Positions 17,012 to 19,930 of a stretch of 19,930 nt of DNA are shown piece after piece. Position numbers and translations under genes: made by a program. This DNA comes from JAJRWS01 sp039831705. GTDB lineage: Bacteria; Planctomycetota; Planctomycetia; Pirellulales; Lacipirellulaceae. Every line of letters starts with the position of its first letter. Positions within the stretch are counted from its first letter, which is position 1. The stretch spans positions 1 through 19,930 of the forward strand of contig JBDOMT010000290.1 in NCBI GenBank assembly GCA_039831705.1. The letters are read 5' to 3'. The notes below the pieces were generated by a model. The model was not told where the DNA came from. It worked only from the letters and a program-made list of their open reading frames with translations, and made no database searches.

Positions 17012-19006
17012 TCAGTCTTCTTTAACATGCCGAACAAATTGCCCGTAGTTGGTGTTCACGTGGTTGAGATCCGATGTTCCTCGCCAAACGACCCGCGCCG
17101 TTGGTTGTCCCGATTCATCCACATCTCGAACAACCAGTGTTAGCTGTGCGGATTTCCAGTGAGTGTTGGGATCTCCGTGAAACAGGCTGATTGGCAGTGC
17201 CAGTTCGAAGTCATAGCCATCACCAGACTGCTTGCTCTCTGCATGACAACCGCCAGGGGCAGGGGGACTTCGGTGCGCCTTGGTTGTTAACGCTCCGCGA
17301 TGGTCGTTATGAGGCGGATAGATCATAAACGAGTACGCGCGGCCGCGCAGGCGACGGTCTTTCGCACGCTGGGCTAGTGGTCGCGCGTCGAGCCAAACCT
17401 CGACCGCATCCCCTTTCACCACCGCATCGTCGACCACATGTCCTGCGATCATGACGTGCGCGTCGTCATGCGCCACGTCAAACGACATCGAGGCGTCGCC
17501 AGGTCCCTGCCACTGGTCTGCGGCGCCGAGCACCAGGGGAGTCGGATCGGTCGCGAATCGCAGTTTCCCCCAATCATCGAGGCGCCCGTCAACCGTGGCC
17601 GGAACGGTTCGGTGTGGCACGTCGTATTTTCGGTCAATGGTAACCGGCACCGACCATTCTGCCGCGAGCGGGCGATCTTTTCCCAGCGTCTTGACATGGG
17701 CGGATAGCTGCGTGTGTGCCAGGCTGGAGAGCCCGATTGGTTTCGAGAAATGTACCGCGAGCGCAAGTTCGACCGTCTCTCCCGGCGGAACCGTTAACGC
17801 TAAATCGGCCGGATCGAGCGTCAGTCCTGAGAGGGGCAAGCCCTCAATTCGCCCCGTCATTTCGATCGGCGTGTCGAATCGATTCGTCACTCGCAAGTCG
17901 ATTCGTCGTTGCGAGAAACTCTCTTGTTCCTCAATCCAGATTGGCGCGACTTCAATCAGAATTTTGGCAAGAAAATCGCGAAATCTTCCAAGTCCCTTCT
18001 CGGTGACAACATCCGCTGGAAGGATGCCATCCAACAACAAGTTGGCCACATGCGGACCATCATTCTCCATCGTCAACCAGACGACATGGTCAAATTCGCC
18101 GTAGAGAGTGCCTCGCAATTGTGAGCCACCACCCGTTGTTGCCAAGGAATAGTATTTGTTTCCATTCTGGTCAAACTGTACGTAATGATGGACATGCCCC
18201 GCAAAAACCGTGTGGGGCCGGGAGCCAAGCATCGATTCAACGCGGGTCCAACCGGTTGGGTCAGGATTGCCCGCGGCCTTTTCCCTTGCGGCCATGGCCC
18301 AAAGCGGCTTGTGGATAAAGAGAAGTGTCCACCGAGCGTCCACGTGTTGGTTCAAATCGTTCTCGAGCCAAGCAAGCTGCTTTTCGCCAACGTGAGATAC
18401 CGGGTCTTCGGAGTTGAGGCATACAAAATGAACTCCTTGATAGTTAAACGAATACCACTCCCTGCCAAAATGCTTTCGCCAGACGTCGTGCATCATCGGA
18501 TTCGTCAGGTCGTGATTGCCAGCAACGAAAAAGAACTTCATTTCCATCTGATTGATGAACGTCAGAAACTCCTTCCATTCGACTTCGACCTGGTTGCGGT
18601 TCTCGCTGTATCCTTCAATCAGATCGCCAACGGAAACTACAAATTCAGGCCGTAGCAGATTGACTGCTCGAACTCCTTGCATCCAGATCCCAGGCCGGTG
18701 CCCGCCAGTTCGATCGGTCATGATGGCAATGTGGAAACGATCGGGGGAATTGAGAACCGGTGCGTCCGACCACGGTGTCGGACCATCGATCGTTGGCAAA
18801 AGAACCGCGCGTTCCGGTCGATCGTTTCGATCTGCCAGCCGAACCGAATGGGGATCGTGGGCCGTATCTTTTGTCTTGACAGCCAGTTTGGGTGGGTGCG
18901 CGAGCGTAGCGTCCGTAAGGCATGCAGCAAGACATATACCGATGCCGCAGAAAAGAATTGCCGGGCTCCCTACGGAGTCGTAACTACCGGAATGGTGCTT
19001 TAACAA
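17012..19006 (-). CDS. Metallophosphoesterase with C-terminal CBM9-like domain
   Basis: The product has 664 residues. A hydrophobic segment at about 16-36 (AILFCGIGICLAACL, then ATLAHP) is a signal peptide. Calcineurin-type metal-site motifs follow in order: IMTDRTGG (Asp98), VSVGDLIEG (Asp128), AGNHDL (Asn164, His165), FIHKPLW (His232) and FAGHVHHY (His271, His273). The first motif has Thr where the classical pattern has His. Residues 330-460 form a beta-rich linker with Ig-like character (LTVPPGETVELALAV). From about 470, VDGRLDDWGKL begins a CBM9/DOMON-like sugar- or haem-binding sandwich. It is therefore probably a secreted phosphoesterase tethered to a carbohydrate. It is the first gene of the minus-strand cluster; an exact 14-bp palindrome lies 40 bases before its ATG. 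Confidence 0.88.
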   Translation of the reverse strand: MLKHHSGSYDSVGSPAILFCGIGICLAACLTDATLAHPPKLAVKTKDTAHDPHSVRLADRNDRPERAVLLPTIDGPTPWSDAPVLNSPDRFHIAIMTDRTGGHRPGIWMQGVRAVNLLRPEFVVSVGDLIEGYSENRNQVEVEWKEFLTFINQMEMKFFFVAGNHDLTNPMMHDVWRKHFGREWYSFNYQGVHFVCLNSEDPVSHVGEKQLAWLENDLNQHVDARWTLLFIHKPLWAMAAREKAAGNPDPTGWTRVESMLGSRPHTVFAGHVHHYVQFDQNGNKYYSLATTGGGSQLRGTLYGEFDHVVWLTMENDGPHVANLLLDGILPADVVTEKGLGRFRDFLAKILIEVAPIWIEEQESFSQRRIDLRVTNRFDTPIEMTGRIEGLPLSGLTLDPADLALTVPPGETVELALAVHFSKPIGLSSLAHTQLSAHVKTLGKDRPLAAEWSVPVTIDRKYDVPHRTVPATVDGRLDDWGKLRFATDPTPLVLGAADQWQGPGDASMSFDVAHDDAHVMIAGHVVDDAVVKGDAVEVWLDARPLAQRAKDRRLRGRAYSFMIYPPHNDHRGALTTKAHRSPPAPGGCHAESKQSGDGYDFELALPISLFHGDPNTHWKSAQLTLVVRDVDESGQPTARVVWRGTSDLNHVNTNYGQFVRHVKED

Positions 19007-19045
19007 CGTTCTTACTCCCGCTGAAGTTGTCGAACCGAAGAAAAC

Positions 19046-19059
19046 AGAATGGCCATTCT
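19046..19059. promoter_or_regulatory. 14-bp perfect palindrome upstream of the phosphoesterase
   Basis: agaatggccattct is its own reverse complement and lies 40 bases before the ATG at 19006 (minus strand). A dimeric repressor or activator could use it as an operator. One palindrome of this length is expected by chance in about 16 kb, so position is the only real argument. Confidence 0.25.
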
Positions 19060-19173
19060 ATCGTATGGATCGAGCAGCGAGAAGTTATTTCTCTAGCAAA
19101 CGCTGGTTGTGGGCAGTTTGCGTATTCGGTTACTGCCACCAATTCCCTGGAATTTCAACTTTTAGTTCGCGCA

Positions 19174-19744
19174 TGAGCTGGAAAGGAAGCTGGAAAGAGC
19201 TGGAAAGGAGCTGGAAGAGCTGGAAAGGAGAGCTGGAAAGAGCTGGAAAGAAGAGCTGGAAAGGACACACAATGCGAAGGAGCTGGAAAGGACACACAAT
19301 GCGAAGAGCTGGAAGAGCTGGAAAGAGAGCTGGAAAGGACGAGCTGGAAAGGAGCTGGAAAGGACACACAATGCGAAGAGCTGGAAAGGAGAGCTGGAAA
19401 GGGAAATGGAAAGGGAAATGGAAAGGGAAATGGAAAGGGAAAGGAAAGGGAAAGGACACACAATGCGAAGAGCTGGAAAGGAAGAGCTGGAAATAGAGAG
19501 CTGGAAAGGAAAGGGAAAGGAGGAAAGGGAAAGGACACACAATGCGAAGAGCTGGAAAGAGAGCTGGAAAGGACAAGCTGGAAAGAAGCTGGAAAGGACA
19601 CACAATGCGGAACTGGAAGCTGGAGAGCCGGAAAGGAAGAGCTGGAAAGCAGAGCTGGAAAGGACATGCAATGCGAGCGATAAGCTGGAAAGGACATGCA
19701 ATGCGAGCGATAAGCTGGAAAGGACATGCAATGCGAGCGATAAG
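19174..19744. repeat. Purine-rich hierarchical tandem repeat array
   Basis: The plus strand consists almost wholly of variants of gagctggaaagg, spaced irregularly. Nine longer words follow such a unit: six of ggacacacaatgcg (ATGs at 19272, 19299, 19371, 19463, 19542, 19605) and three of ggacatgcaatgcg (ATGs at 19671, 19701, 19731). Internal sub-arrays include three 12-bp gggaaatggaaa units (19401-19436) and three exact 30-bp units (19653-19742). The purine bias keeps all three minus-strand frames and much of the plus strand free of stops, so long open frames here are compositional. No signal peptide, domain or separate gene start supports a protein. The array lies beyond the 5' end of the minus-strand gene cluster. 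Confidence 0.9.
19653..19742. repeat. Three exact 30-bp direct repeats
   Basis: Units at 19653-19682, 19683-19712 and 19713-19742 are identical, each starting agctggaaagg and ending gcgagcgata. They are head to tail with no spacers, so this is not a CRISPR array. Identity between units implies very recent duplication or ongoing homogenisation compared with the degenerate left part of the array. A fourth unit starts at 19743 but only its first two bases match before the sequence changes. Confidence 0.95.
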
Positions 19745-19930
19745 GGGTGTGCCCAAATTTGGCGTAACCGGTCTTCTGCTCACAGGTTATGTTAAACCGT
19801 CTTCGGGCCTGTAAAGATTTTTGTGTCACGCTACCAGGGCACAACATTTGCCCAGCCCAAATCGGGCATGCGATCTTCGTACATAATGGCGAAGTGGTTG
19901 AGGGCCGGCTTCCAGTGGTGGATCGGCATG
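19745..19930 (-). mobile_element. IS256-family insertion sequence end (partial)
   Basis: Array identity ends at 19744 and new sequence starts with gggtgtgcccaaatttggc, a plausible terminal inverted repeat for a Mutator/IS256-type element. About 85 bases later the C-terminus of a transposase is read on the minus strand. The other end lies outside the window, so the terminal repeat and target duplication cannot be confirmed here. Confidence 0.55.
19831..19930 (-). CDS. IS256-family (Mutator-type) transposase, C-terminal end only
   Basis: On the minus strand the frame enters from the right edge and reads MPIHHWKPALNHFAIMYEDR, then MPDLGWANVVPW and a TAG at 19833-19831. The pattern W-x-MPI-xx-W-xx-ALNxFAIxxxxR is the usual C-terminal end of IS256-family DDE transposases. 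Only 32 codons are visible, so the catalytic residues and the completeness of the gene cannot be judged. I give moderate confidence because the match rests on a short conserved tail. Confidence 0.65.
   Translation of the reverse strand, partial: MPIHHWKPALNHFAIMYEDRMPDLGWANVVPW

Noticed and set aside
17451..18104. Plus-strand open frame of 217 codons
   Set aside because: It is antisense to the well-supported phosphoesterase gene and has Ser/Arg-rich shadow composition.
19065..19496. Plus-strand open frame running into the repeat array
   Set aside because: Most of it is the purine-rich repeat; the non-repeat start has no ribosome binding site or known domain.
19653..19742. CRISPR array
   Set aside because: The 30-bp units are directly adjacent with no unique spacers, and no cas genes are visible.

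Overview
The window looks like a piece of a planctomycete chromosome (Pirellulales-type). I infer this from the gene families and have not tested it. There are large secreted carbohydrate-active proteins, a TolB-like propeller, a CE15-type esterase beside a CBM6 lipoprotein, a metallophosphoesterase with a carbohydrate-binding-like tail, and base composition near half G+C. No rRNA, tRNA or CRISPR array was seen.

Left part (1-6093, + strand). The window opens inside a large gene whose visible part joins a parallel beta-helix end to an SO2930-type diheme cytochrome c. A divergent aldehyde dehydrogenase starts 22 bases after it. A DUF962/Mpo1-like membrane protein and an exported penicillin-acylase-type Ntn hydrolase follow. 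Oxidation or hydrolysis of fatty acyl compounds is a plausible shared theme, but only by inference.

Middle (6094-8618). This is a scarred stretch: a gene-poor interval, a C-terminal scrap of an IS1634/IS4-type transposase, and a TolB-like beta-propeller gene on the minus strand. The propeller gene begins with the N-terminus of an unrelated DUF5009/HGSNAT-like acyltransferase, so it carries rearrangement scars at both ends.

Carbohydrate region (8619-19006). A CBM6 lipoprotein and a CE15-like glucuronoyl esterase form a + strand pair. It converges on a minus-strand run of four genes: metallophosphoesterase, BNR sialidase-like protein, GH43-like propeller, and a roughly 1222-codon TIM-barrel hydrolase-like protein. 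The last is broken by three single-base frameshifts (all at short homopolymers) and two in-frame TAG codons, both where the surrounding protein suggests Trp. It is either a young pseudogene or partly a sequencing artefact.

Right end (19007-19930). A purine-rich hierarchical repeat array of about 570 bp is built from a short GAGCTGGAAAG-like word and nine copies of a longer word ending in CAATGCG. It finishes in three exact 30-bp units. The array stops abruptly inside a fourth unit, where sequence probably belonging to an IS256-family element begins. The C-terminus of that element's transposase is readable on the minus strand up to the window edge.
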